This document shows, piece after piece, positions 1-7,261 of a DNA stretch of 64,000 nt. The stretch's first letter is position 1, and each line of letters opens with the position of its first letter. The notes under the pieces are model-generated. The model did no database searches, was not told the origin of the DNA, and was given only the letters and a program-made list of their open reading frames with translations. Source of the DNA: Deinococcus sp. QL22 (GTDB taxonomy: Bacteria; Deinococcota; Deinococci; Deinococcales; Deinococcaceae); assembly GCF_023370075.1 (NCBI RefSeq), contig NZ_CP097157.1, positions 62,001 through 126,000 of the forward strand, read 5' to 3'. A program made the position numbers and the translations under genes.

Positions 1-321
1 GCCCCGCACCCGCAGCAGGAAATCGCCCTCGTGCAGGTCGAGCACGTCCTGGAGTCGGGTGGCGTAGCCCTCCACGAATTAATCGGCCAGGGTGGGCTGC
101 CCCGCCGCCACTTCTCCCAGAATGGGCCGAGTCAGGCGCTGCACGATGAGGCCGGTCACGCGCCGACCTTCCGCACTGAGCTGGATGTGGGCGGCCCGGC
201 GCTCTCCGGCGTCGTACACGATGAAGCCTTTGTCCAGCAGGCCCAGCAGGGAACGGCGCACATTCTGGCGGGGAAGCTTGAGGACATCGCACAGCAGACC
301 CGTCGTCACCGGCTGACCCGC
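1..321 (-). pseudogene. Truncated MarR-like winged-helix regulator with an in-frame stop
   Basis: The minus-strand frame encodes a helix-turn-helix and wing (motif LKLPRQNVRRSLLGLLDKGF) typical of MarR-type repressors. The frame is interrupted by TAA at 79-81 and then continues to the window edge with a plausible dimerisation helix (FVEGYATRLQDVLDLHEG). On the 5' side a TGA at 322-324 cuts it off, so about the first 30-40 residues of the family are missing. Both defects suggest a decayed gene. The DNA-binding part is recognisable; MarR versus another winged-helix family is inference. Confidence 0.6.
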
Positions 322-418
322 TCAGCTTCACCTCCTGTACCCTGTACCTAAGCCGAGTCTTTACGCGCAGTCGTACAAACAATGGGGGAGCCTAGGTGAT
401 GCTCGAACGTTGAGGGCC

Positions 419-958
419 TCAAGGCAGATTGAGCTGTTCGGGCGTCGAGGCAAGTGGAAATTCTTTCAACATCACGGAGATCTCTCCACTCGCTGTCGTA
501 ACGGGGGTTATCAGAGCAGCCCGATTGAGTTCCTTGAAGGCTCCAGTGAGAACCACGTTGCTGACAGTTCCAGTTTTTTGGCAGGTCAGTCGAAGTATCC
601 AGTTATACCGGAAGGTCGAGAAGTACATGGTTGAATAAGTGCCCAAGCGTTTCAAGACCAGCGTCTCTGGGGGATTGCCGATATTGAGTACCTCGTTTGT
701 GGCCAGAGGTGTCTTAGCGTAGCCTGACGCCTTGGTACTAATGTGAAAATTATCCTTATTCCTTTCTGCTGCGTCCATGGAACTGCCAATAATTCCAGAA
801 AGCTCAATGTTTGTGCAATTTGCCAATGTTGCTTCGGAAACTACAAAATACAAACGTGTTGGCACGGGTGCATTATCTAGCAAATTACCATCACAGCTGG
901 CTAAGCCTACGCCAAGAAGAACTGACGAGACCATGATGTTAGCCTGAATTTTTTTCAT
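419..958 (-). CDS. Hypothetical lipoprotein, 179 aa
   Basis: The N-terminus is a lipoprotein signal peptide: basic MKKIQ, a hydrophobic stretch and the lipobox LASC, with the lipidated cysteine near residue 22. The mature part is about 155 residues, with scattered cysteines (NCTNIEL, LTCQKTG) and no recognised domain. It should be anchored in the cell envelope. The first 100 bases downstream of its stop hold only the decayed MarR fragment. The sequence is AT-richer than the Deinococcus-like core genes, which suggests recent transfer. Confidence 0.7.
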   Translation of the reverse strand: MKKIQANIMVSSVLLGVGLASCDGNLLDNAPVPTRLYFVVSEATLANCTNIELSGIIGSSMDAAERNKDNFHISTKASGYAKTPLATNEVLNIGNPPETLVLKRLGTYSTMYFSTFRYNWILRLTCQKTGTVSNVVLTGAFKELNRAALITPVTTASGEISVMLKEFPLASTPEQLNLP

Positions 959-1087
959 AAATCCTCCGAATTTCTGGTAATCAACTTAGCGTGCCAGTTT
1001 AACCATTAAGCAGGCCATTGTTCAGTGACGATCAAAGAGGGGTGTCACTCAGCGCAAAATCTTTAGCTTACCAATTCCAATTCGGTC
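959..1087. other. Gap between lipoprotein and GNAT cassette
   Basis: I see no gene here. It should contain the promoter of the minus-strand lipoprotein and ends at the CTAG that starts the IS5-type terminal repeat. Confidence 0.4.
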
Positions 1088-1109
1088 CTAGGGCGTGTCG
1101 GCTAAGGGT
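1088..1109 (+). repeat. IS5-type terminal repeat at the edge of GNAT copy 1
   Basis: CTAG is followed by GGGCGTGTCGGCTAAGGGT. The same motif, in either orientation, recurs through the window at IS5-family ends and beside single genes. Here it lies 3' of the GNAT gene; the copy beyond the second GNAT gene (9221-9241) has the same inner sequence but a mutated tip. Confidence 0.85.
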
Positions 1110-1132
1110 GGCGCGGCGGAATTCAACGGCAT

Positions 1133-1582
1133 TTACAGGTCGAAGCGAGCACGATAGGCTACCGCGTCCGACTTCAGCCCGCTCTTGAGGTACAAACGAT
1201 GCACTTCTGGCGCCTGGCGCCCGGTCACCAGCATGACTTTGTAGACGTTGAGTGTTCGTGCCATCTCCATGACGTAGGTCATCAATGCAGTGCCGATCCC
1301 CTGTCCGCGAACATCTTCGCGTGTCACGACATTCTCGATCAGGCCGTATGGCCGTGCACCTTGCATAAGGTTGGGCACCACGACCAACGTCACCGTGCCC
1401 AGAATTTCGCCGCGCTCTGCGACGGACACGTGAATTTTGGGGTCTGCCAGCAGGGCCTCCCAAGTCGTCTGGGCCACCTCCGAGGAAAGTTCCGGTGAGG
1501 AGGGACTCAACTGTCGGTAGAGGGTGGTGACATCGGGCAAATCCTCAAGACGAGCAAGACGGAGACGCAGCTCAGGCAGAGA
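1133..1582 (-). CDS. GNAT-family N-acetyltransferase, copy 1
   Basis: Transfers an acetyl group from acetyl-CoA to an unknown amine. Visible GNAT features are the beta strand GTVTLVVVPN, motif A with the CoA loop VRGQGIGTALM, and a C-terminal YLKSGLKSD segment (motif B). The frame is open upstream of the TTG at 1540 to about 1582 (LPELRLRLARLED, the usual first strand), so the 135-aa version is too short; no ATG is visible in that extension. The gene is near-identical to 8748-9196 in opposite orientation, and identity ends at about 1581. A complete N-terminus is not assured, so it may be inactive. Confidence 0.7.
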   Translation of the reverse strand, partial: SLPELRLRLARLEDLPDVTTLYRQLSPSSPELSSEVAQTTWEALLADPKIHVSVAERGEILGTVTLVVVPNLMQGARPYGLIENVVTREDVRGQGIGTALMTYVMEMARTLNVYKVMLVTGRQAPEVHRLYLKSGLKSDAVAYRARFDL

Positions 1583-1615
1583 TAGTTGAAATGCTCGTTG
1601 CGGGTGAAGGGGAAA

Positions 1616-1984
1616 ATGATCGTTTCACCTATAAGATATAATTCAAGTGAACTGCACGAAGAAGCGCAATTCTATTTGTCAGGTAGAGATCCGGTCAATG
1701 TAATCTACGATAATCTATATGGCGTACATAGCGTACTCACTCAATATGTTACTGTATATTTCCTGATCATTGACAATTTAGGTGTTCCCCAATGGCTGCC
1801 GGCTGAAATATTTAAGATTGTTGATGCGACAGTGCTACATGATTGGGTGGTTGATGTTTTTAACAATGGACGAGAAATAATCATTGGCCCAAGCTATATT
1901 GCACAAGACGAAAGTTATTTTTCATTATTATCAGAGGGACACGAGGCCACAGTAAAAGATTTTCTCAGTCGGCAATCTGAATAA
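1616..1984 (+). CDS. Small AT-rich protein, immunity-like, 122 aa
   Basis: An ATG at 1616 follows GGTGAAGGGG at suitable spacing and is preferred over the upstream ATG at 1586, which lies in sequence abutting the GNAT copy. The protein is acidic and alpha/beta-like (VTVYFLIIDNLGVPQW, FNNGREIIIGPSYIAQDES) with no signal peptide. It is clearly AT-richer than its neighbours. Size, composition and position among similar orphan genes suggest a polymorphic-toxin immunity protein, but I recognise no family. Confidence 0.55.
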   Translation: MIVSPIRYNSSELHEEAQFYLSGRDPVNVIYDNLYGVHSVLTQYVTVYFLIIDNLGVPQWLPAEIFKIVDATVLHDWVVDVFNNGREIIIGPSYIAQDESYFSLLSEGHEATVKDFLSRQSE

Positions 1985-2110
1985 GATTACCTGAAGGTGG
2001 ATTCAAAGGGAGCCAGGGCGTGTAGGCAAAGGCTCCGTCACGTTCCGTGCGTTGCCGAAACAAGGATTTTCGAGTCATTGATACTCGCTATAAGAAGAGA
2101 GGTCGAACTT
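1985..2110. repeat. IS5-type end remnant (2013-2034) and unassigned spacer
   Basis: Positions 2013-2034 read CAGGGCGTGTAGGCAAAGG, a degenerate plus-orientation copy of the IS5-type terminal repeat. Nothing coding is seen between it and the IS3 left end. Confidence 0.5.
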
Positions 2111-2156
2111 TGATCTTGCTAGGGTTCTGTGGAGGAGGAGTTCAGTCTGACCGACA

Positions 2157-2471
2157 ATGGAGACTGACATGACCGCCAGTAAAAACCACTACACCGCCGA
2201 GTTCAAAGAAGAAGCCGTGCGTCTGGTGATCAGCAGCCAGAAAAGCTGCGCTGAGATCGCCCGCAACTTGGGTGTTCCACCGTATTTAGTCGTACGCTGG
2301 AAACAGCATCACGAGCAACAAGGGGCGGTGGGCCGCCCCAATTCACCGGACGCGTCGCCGTTGAGTGAGCAGGAAGCGCGGTTCAAGAAGCTAGAACGAG
2401 AGCTGGAAATTACCCGTCAGGAACGCGATATTCTGAAAAAAGCACTGGCCTTCTTCGCCAAAGACCACTAA
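2157..2471 (+). CDS. IS3 OrfA (HTH protein), copy A
   Basis: HTH_Tnp_1-type protein of an IS3 element: TAEFKEEAVRLVISS, then the recognition region CAEIARNLGVPPYLVVRWK, then a leucine-zipper-like helix (ARFKKLERELEITRQERDIL). It binds the IS ends and is normally fused to OrfB by frameshifting. Compared with copy B it has compensating small indels around the GRPNSPDASPL segment. A second in-frame ATG at 2169 may be the real start. Confidence 0.8.
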   Translation: METDMTASKNHYTAEFKEEAVRLVISSQKSCAEIARNLGVPPYLVVRWKQHHEQQGAVGRPNSPDASPLSEQEARFKKLERELEITRQERDILKKALAFFAKDH

Positions 2472-3162
2472 TTTACGGGTTCATTGAGCAGCATCGGCAT
2501 GAGTACAGCATTGAGCGGCTGTGCAAGACGCTCGGTGTCGGGGTCAGTGGCTATTTTGCGTGGTGGAGAAGGCAAAAACTGCTATCGGGTGGAAGACGTC
2601 GCTCTGACCGAGGCCATTCGAACCATTCATCAAGTCAGTAGGGCACCTACGGTGCCCTCGTGTCAAGCCGCACTCGTGGACGAGGAAAACAGGTCAGCCG
2701 AGCACGAATTACTCGGCTGATGAAGGCAGCAGGACTGAAGGCTCGCTGCAAGCGAAATTCGCGTGACCACCAATTCAAAACACCCGCACCCAGTGGCCGA
2801 AAATCTACTGAATCGCGAATTTGTTGCCGAACAACCCAATCAGAAATGGGTGACGGATATTACCTATTTACCCGTGGCTGAGGGCTGGATGTACCTCGCT
2901 GTGGTGATGGATCTGTTCTCTCGCAAAATCGTGGGTTGGGCCATGCGGGCCACCCTGCAGACCGAGTTGGTCGTCGCTGCGCTGGACATGGCACAGCAGA
3001 TTCGGCGTCCTGGACAAGGATTGCTCCATCATTCGGACCAGGGAATTCAATATGCGAGTCGCGAGTATCGACAAGCACTGGAGCGCCTCCAGGCGCTCCA
3101 AAGTATGAGCCGAAAGGGAGACTGCTGGGACAACGCGGCGATGGAGAGCTTCTTCGCCACCC
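2472..3162 (+). pseudogene. IS3 OrfB transposase, copy A, frameshifted and truncated
   Basis: DDE integrase of the IS3 family spread over three frames: an N-terminal HTH_21 part (IEQHRHEYSIERLCKTLGVG), a middle part (SRARITRLMKAAGLKARCK) and the rve core starting about 2763 with WVTDITYLP, HHSDQGIQYAS and KGDCWDNAAMESFFATL. Frames break at A/T or C runs (for example 2570-2580 and 2755-2762). The C-terminal part after SFFATL is replaced by the left end of copy B. It cannot make an active enzyme as read. Confidence 0.8.
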
Positions 3163-3208
3163 TGATCTTGCTAGGGTTCTGTGGAGGAGGAGTTCAGTCT
3201 GACCGACA

Positions 3209-3529
3209 ATGGAGACTGACATGACCGCCAGTAAAAACCACTACACCGCCGAGTTCAAAGAAGAAGCCGTGCGTCTGGTGATCAGCAGCCAGAAAAGCTG
3301 CGCTGAGATCGCCCGCAACTTGGGTGTTCCACCGTATTTAGTCGTACGCTGGAAACAGCATCACGAGCAACAAGGGGCGGTGGGCCGCCCCCAATTCACC
3401 GGACGCGGCGTCGCCGCGTTGAGTGAGCAGGAAGCGCGGTTCAAGAAGCTAGAACGAGAGCTGGAAATTACCCGTCAGGAACGCGATATTCTGAAAAAAG
3501 CACTGGCCTTCTTCGCCAAAGACCACTAA
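3209..3529 (+). CDS. IS3 OrfA (HTH protein), copy B
   Basis: Same 106-aa HTH/leucine-zipper protein as copy A but with the uninterrupted GRPQFTGRGVAALSEQ segment, so this is probably the ancestral reading. It starts at the ATG at 3209 (or 3221). In IS3 elements OrfA and OrfB overlap and a -1 shift yields the active OrfAB. Here OrfB begins just after the OrfA stop. Confidence 0.85.
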   Translation: METDMTASKNHYTAEFKEEAVRLVISSQKSCAEIARNLGVPPYLVVRWKQHHEQQGAVGRPQFTGRGVAALSEQEARFKKLERELEITRQERDILKKALAFFAKDH

Positions 3530-4380
3530 TTTACGGGTTCATTGAGCAGCATCGGCATGAGTACAGCATTGAGCGGCTGTGCAAGACGCTCGGTGTCGGG
3601 GTCAGTGGCTATTTTGCGTGGTGGAGAAGGCCCAAAAACTGCTATCGGGTGGAAGACGTCGCTCTGACCGAGGCCATTCGAACCATTCATCAAGTCAGTA
3701 GGGCACCTACGGTGCCCTCGTGTCAAGCCGCACTCGTGGACGAGGAAAACAGGTCAGCCGAGCACGAATTACTCGGCTGATGAAGGCAGCGGGACTGAAG
3801 GCTCGCTGCAAAAATTTCGCGTGACCACCAATTCAAAACACCCGCACCCAGTGGCCGAAAATCTACTGAATCGCGAATTTGTTGCCGAACAACCCAATCA
3901 GAAATGGGTGACGGATATTACCTATTTACCCGTGGCTGAGGGCTGGATGTACCTCGCTGTGGTGATGGATCTGTTCTCTCGCAAAATCGTGGGTTGGGCC
4001 ATGCGGGCCACCCTGCAGACCGAGTTGGTCGTCGCTGCGCTGGACATGGCACAGCAGATTCGGCGTCCTGGACAAGGATTGCTCCATCATTCGGACCAGG
4101 AATTCAATATGCGAGTCGCGAGTATCGACAAGCACTGGAGCGCCTCAGGCGCTCCAAAGTGAGCCGAAAGGGAGACTGCTGGGACAACGCGGCGATGGAG
4201 AGCTTCTTCGCCACCCTCAAGCTGGAACTGGAACTCGACACAGCACAAGGAAACCGCGCTGACACACGTAATCTGGTCTTTGAGTGGATTGAGGTGTTTT
4301 ACAACCGCGAGCGTCGTCACTCTAGCTTGGGGTACCGCTCACCGACTCGCTTTGAGCAACACCGCGCCACACTGAACTGA
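3530..4380 (+). pseudogene. IS3 OrfB transposase, copy B, frameshifted
   Basis: Encodes the IS3 DDE integrase: N-terminal helical part, D in WVTDITYLP, D in HHSDQ, and E in the C-terminal block MESFFATLKLELE followed by FYNRERRHSSLGYRSP. Frames are broken near 3811 (GCAAAAATTTCGC, where a longer AAGCGAAAATTTCGC would restore frame), at 4098 (one G fewer than copy A) and at 4146-4160. All breaks are short indels, several in homopolymers. Either the copy is dead or the consensus sequence contains errors. Confidence 0.8.
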
Positions 4381-4406
4381 TCCTCCACGAAGGCATTGCA
4401 ATATCA

Positions 4407-4695
4407 ATGCGAAGTTCATCGCTGCGATCCGTCGTGGCACCATCGGTAAACGCGGCTTCCCCACGTGCCTCGACCTCTTTGCGCCACCGATGAATCAGGC
4501 TCGGAGCCAGTGAATGAAGGCGACTGAGATAGGCCGTGGTGTGCTGGCCGCTGTTGATCTGGCTGACCACCTCAAGTTTGAAGTCGCGGCTGTGGTTTCG
4601 TCCTGGCATCTGATCTCCTTCGCGATGCAATCAGCGTATCCGCTGACTGGGGCGAAGTGTCTTGGCCTGTGGTCCTGTCAGATGGGGTCAGTCCA
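4407..4695 (-). mobile_element. Remnant of a second IS3-family element (left end plus OrfA)
   Basis: A minus-strand HTH protein from ATG 4609 (MPGRNHSRDFKLEVVSQINS, then LSRLHSLAPSLIHRWRKEVE) is an IS3 OrfA. It is cut at 4406 by the right end of IS3 copy B. The outer end, read on the minus strand from 4695, is TGGACTGACCCCATCTGAC. The OrfB half is absent here; the OrfB fragment at 13509-13796 could be of the same kind, but this is not shown. Confidence 0.65.
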
Positions 4696-4826
4696 GTACT
4701 GCATATGCCAGTGATACGTGTCTCACAGGTTGAATCATCATTGCTCAGTAAGATGGTGCGAGTCTTCATCACTTCCAGCACCCAGTTCAGATGATGGCCC
4801 CTCATGACCCCTGAACCAATGTGGTC

Positions 4827-5675
4827 TCACCCGTACATGCTCATGCCAACGGTGCCTGTCTCCACCAAGCGTGCGCTCTCAAAGCGTGCCAGCCAGTCAC
4901 GCTCACCCAAGCGCAGCAAGAACAGGACAGCCTGCACGTCGCTCACAGCGTCTGTCAGATGCCAAGCACTGGAGCACAATGCCTCTGAAACGGACATCTG
5001 ATCCAGTGTCCATCCCTGCGCCACGAGTTGGTCGGTGAAATGCTCATGAAGCACGCCCGTCTTCTCCTCTCCAGTGAGGCGGGCAGCCAGGTGGCCCCAA
5101 GCGTCTTGCTTCTGAATCAGCCGGACGCGTTGCAGGACATCAACTTGGATGCCCGTCGGGGCATGGAGGGCAGGACTGGGCGTGCGGAAATCGAGTGGGT
5201 CGGGGCCCCAGAGGTGCAGATCCTGGCCGTGCCCTTGTGGTGAGCTCAGCACGACCAGCGTTTCGTGCGGCTCTTCGTGGATGCTGATACTCAGGATGCA
5301 GCGAGTGGGTGGATGACCCAGGGTATGAAGCTCGGTCTGTTCCACACGGTCTCTGTCCAGCCCGTCATCGTGGCCGAGAAACCCATTGGACGCTGGAAAG
5401 AGGATCTGGAAATCTCGCCAGCCTTGCTCGGTGAACCTCGTCATGAGGAGAGGCTCCAATTCATCCTCAGACAGGGAGGTTTGGTAGTAGATGGAGATGC
5501 TGGGCCCCCGATCCTTATGCCCCTCACCCTCCAAAGTACCCAGTAGGGTCAGCTCTGGGAGGATTGGAAGGGGTGCAGAAAATGTGGCTGGCAGTTGTTG
5601 ATAGATACGGGGTAAGCCACTGTGGTAAAGAGCGGCAGAAGCGCGGAGAAGCTCAAGTTCATCTGAGGGATGCAT
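4827..5675 (-). CDS. Hypothetical cytoplasmic protein, 282 aa
   Basis: A complete frame with a codon pattern like the GC-rich resident genes. There is no signal peptide or membrane segment. Two regions look alike (LSEDELEPLLMTRFTEQGW at 90-108 and VLHEHFTDQLVAQGWTLDQ near 210-228), which suggests an internal duplication of an alpha/beta domain. I do not recognise the family. The start MHPSDELELLRAS is the only good candidate. Confidence 0.65.
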   Translation of the reverse strand: MHPSDELELLRASAALYHSGLPRIYQQLPATFSAPLPILPELTLLGTLEGEGHKDRGPSISIYYQTSLSEDELEPLLMTRFTEQGWRDFQILFPASNGFLGHDDGLDRDRVEQTELHTLGHPPTRCILSISIHEEPHETLVVLSSPQGHGQDLHLWGPDPLDFRTPSPALHAPTGIQVDVLQRVRLIQKQDAWGHLAARLTGEEKTGVLHEHFTDQLVAQGWTLDQMSVSEALCSSAWHLTDAVSDVQAVLFLLRLGERDWLARFESARLVETGTVGMSMYG

Positions 5676-5829
5676 TGAAGATAAGCTAGCGTTAGCCCTA
5701 CCTACCTATCGCCGCACGTGACGCTGGATGTGATGGTGTATACCCCTAAAACCGCAGTTGCGAGTGAAAAAAGAACGCGGCATGCTTGAGGCCTGTTCCT
5801 GCCAAGCGGCCATGAATCCGCCTGTCACA

Positions 5830-5874
5830 CACCTGAATGCCGTCTTCGCCGCCAAAACGCGTGTTTAAGTAGTG
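5830..5874 (+). repeat. IS701-type end remnant
   Basis: The stretch ending GTGTTTAAGTAGTG resembles the right end of the IS701 element at 8590-8636 (GCATGTCTAAGTAGTG). It is joined through a shared CTAG to the IS5-type end of the adjacent cassette, and an inverted copy lies at 6788-6803. Confidence 0.55.
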
Positions 5875-6787
5875 CTAGGGTCTGTAGGCCAAGGGTCTTA
5901 CCATGTTCAAGAGGAGAATCCCCTGCCCTCCTTCACGATCCGGGTTCGTTGTCAACCAAAGAGAACCACTGTGTTTGTAAGTCGTCCCATACAGGAAGTG
6001 TTTGGGCATCAACCACGATCCGTGTTGTGGGCTCACGCCATAGGATCTCAACAGACCCTTCCTGCTCCAGCTGGTACAAGCGGGCCTCGGATCGGTTCGC
6101 AAACCACAGCTGATGCTGAGCTGTGACGGTCGTCAGCTCAAAGTCACCGAATCCTACCCGGGTGATGCGGCCGTGCAAGGGTTGCCCGGGCGTGTCCCAC
6201 ACCACCTCCATTCCCTGCTGCTGGATGGACAGGAGGCAAGCGACCCAGGCCCGACGAATCAGGCTCCAACGTGCCCAGGACTCCGCTGGGAGCTGCTCGT
6301 TGGGACTTTCATAGGGCCACCCGACATGATCGGGATGACGAACGTATTCAGGTCTGTCCATGTGCTGCGCGAAGACCGACTCAACCGAGGCCAACTGATC
6401 CGTCAAAAACGCGGAGTACTGGGTCAGCATCAGATACTCCCAAGGCTCATAGTCCAGCCCCTCAGCCTCGTAACGCTGAACCTTTTCGTAGGACTGGAGC
6501 AGGACTTCAATGTGCTGAACCTCGTACGCCCATTTGGCGGGTTGCCAGCCAGGAAGCCAGACCTGCCTCACATGGATCCATCCGACTCGGTCACGTGGGG
6601 GGCGTTGAACGTACGCCGCCAGACCGGAGACATTTAAGGTGTTGCGCTGCTTCTGGTCAAACGTAAAAAGGGAGGGTAGCTCAGAATGCATCGTGTCAAT
6701 CACCCTAAGCTAAGCAGTTGACTTCTACATGCGCCCTCTGGCGCAGTTTGAATTTCCATGGACGTTAACTTTGCCTACAGGCCCTAG
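5875..6787. mobile_element. Single-gene cassette with inverted IS5-type ends
   Basis: CTAG plus GGTCTGTAGGCCAAGGGT at 5875-5896 and an inverted CTAG-ended copy at 6766-6787 enclose exactly one gene (5933-6703) and no transposase. This architecture matches mobile insertion cassettes: a passenger gene between the ends of an IS whose transposase acts in trans. Both sides abut inverted IS701-type ends beyond the CTAG. Mobility is inferred. Confidence 0.6.
5933..6703 (-). CDS. Cassette passenger, hypothetical protein, 256 aa
   Basis: Tryptophan-rich soluble protein (DRVGWIHVRQVWLPGWQ; WARWSLIRRAWVACLLS) with no signal peptide or recognised domain. The C-terminal third reads like a small beta barrel (HGRITRVGFGDFELTTVTA). 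Its start lies 63 bases inside the cassette's right terminal repeat, so that repeat is on its 5' side. It resembles orphan immunity-type proteins only in genomic setting. Confidence 0.65.
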   Translation of the reverse strand: MIDTMHSELPSLFTFDQKQRNTLNVSGLAAYVQRPPRDRVGWIHVRQVWLPGWQPAKWAYEVQHIEVLLQSYEKVQRYEAEGLDYEPWEYLMLTQYSAFLTDQLASVESVFAQHMDRPEYVRHPDHVGWPYESPNEQLPAESWARWSLIRRAWVACLLSIQQQGMEVVWDTPGQPLHGRITRVGFGDFELTTVTAQHQLWFANRSEARLYQLEQEGSVEILWREPTTRIVVDAQTLPVWDDLQTQWFSLVDNEPGS

Positions 6788-6803
6788 CACTACTTAAACA
6801 CCT
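6788..6803 (-). repeat. IS701-type end, inverted copy
   Basis: CACTACTTAAACACC follows the cassette's right CTAG. It is the reverse complement of the sequence just left of 5875, and close to the IS701 right end at 8621-8636. Confidence 0.55.
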
Positions 6804-6940
6804 TATTTAACGTCATATCCGGTGTTGATCCCTCCAGAACGCGTTCAGACCTGACCTATGAAAGCGATCGTTGGGCGTTGGTCCGCTGCCTGATCCTCGG
6901 AAGATTCCAGAAGGACAGAAGCGCTGAACTATCATCAGGG

Positions 6941-7261
6941 ATGAGCGTCCGTCCCGTACCTTCAAGCGCTCCCCGCCTGCTGGCTTTTGCCGGTCTGGTG
7001 TTGATTCTTGTACTGATGCTATTTGCCCCCTCTTTTTCCACAGCACAAATTCCGAAGCTCTGTCTCCAACAAGCTCAAGCGCAATGGCCGGGCATAGAAG
7101 TGCTCACCCAGTCGTGGCAGCAAGAACAAGACACCGCTGTCTTCAGCGTTCGGCCGTCTGGATCTGCTGAGCCGATCCATCTGACGTGCACTGTACAGGC
7201 TCCCAGTTCACCTGGAATCAGGAGATATCCCCAAGTCCAGGTGACGAGGAAAACGAACTAA
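6941..7261 (+). CDS. Exported or membrane-anchored hypothetical protein, 106 aa
   Basis: A start at the ATG at 6941 gives basic MSVRPVPSSAPR followed by a strong hydrophobic helix (LLAFAGLVLILVLMLFAP) and an STAQ sequence compatible with signal peptidase cleavage. The small remaining domain contains two cysteines (KLCLQQA, LTCTVQ). An earlier GTG at 6878 would add an unlikely N-terminus. Function unknown; probably periplasmic or outer-surface. Confidence 0.55.
   Translation: MSVRPVPSSAPRLLAFAGLVLILVLMLFAPSFSTAQIPKLCLQQAQAQWPGIEVLTQSWQQEQDTAVFSVRPSGSAEPIHLTCTVQAPSSPGIRRYPQVQVTRKTN

Larger units (their letters stand above)
2111..3162 (+). mobile_element. IS3-family element, copy A, missing its right end
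   Basis: The left end TGATCTTGCTAGGG is followed by orfA and orfB. The sequence matches copy B almost base for base until GCCACCC at 3162, where the intact left end of copy B starts. About 190 bp of the 3' end, including the right inverted repeat, are absent. Copy B therefore appears to have inserted into orfB of copy A with loss of the remainder. No target duplication is visible. Confidence 0.85.
3163..4406 (+). mobile_element. IS3-family element, copy B, both ends present (about 1244 bp)
   Basis: Left end TGATCTTGCTAGGG and right end (reverse complement TGATATTGCAATGCC) form imperfect inverted repeats of about 36 bp that share GTGGAGGA and AGTTCAGT. The element lies directly against truncated copy A on the left and a different IS3-family remnant on the right. 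No short direct repeat flanks it. Confidence 0.85.
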
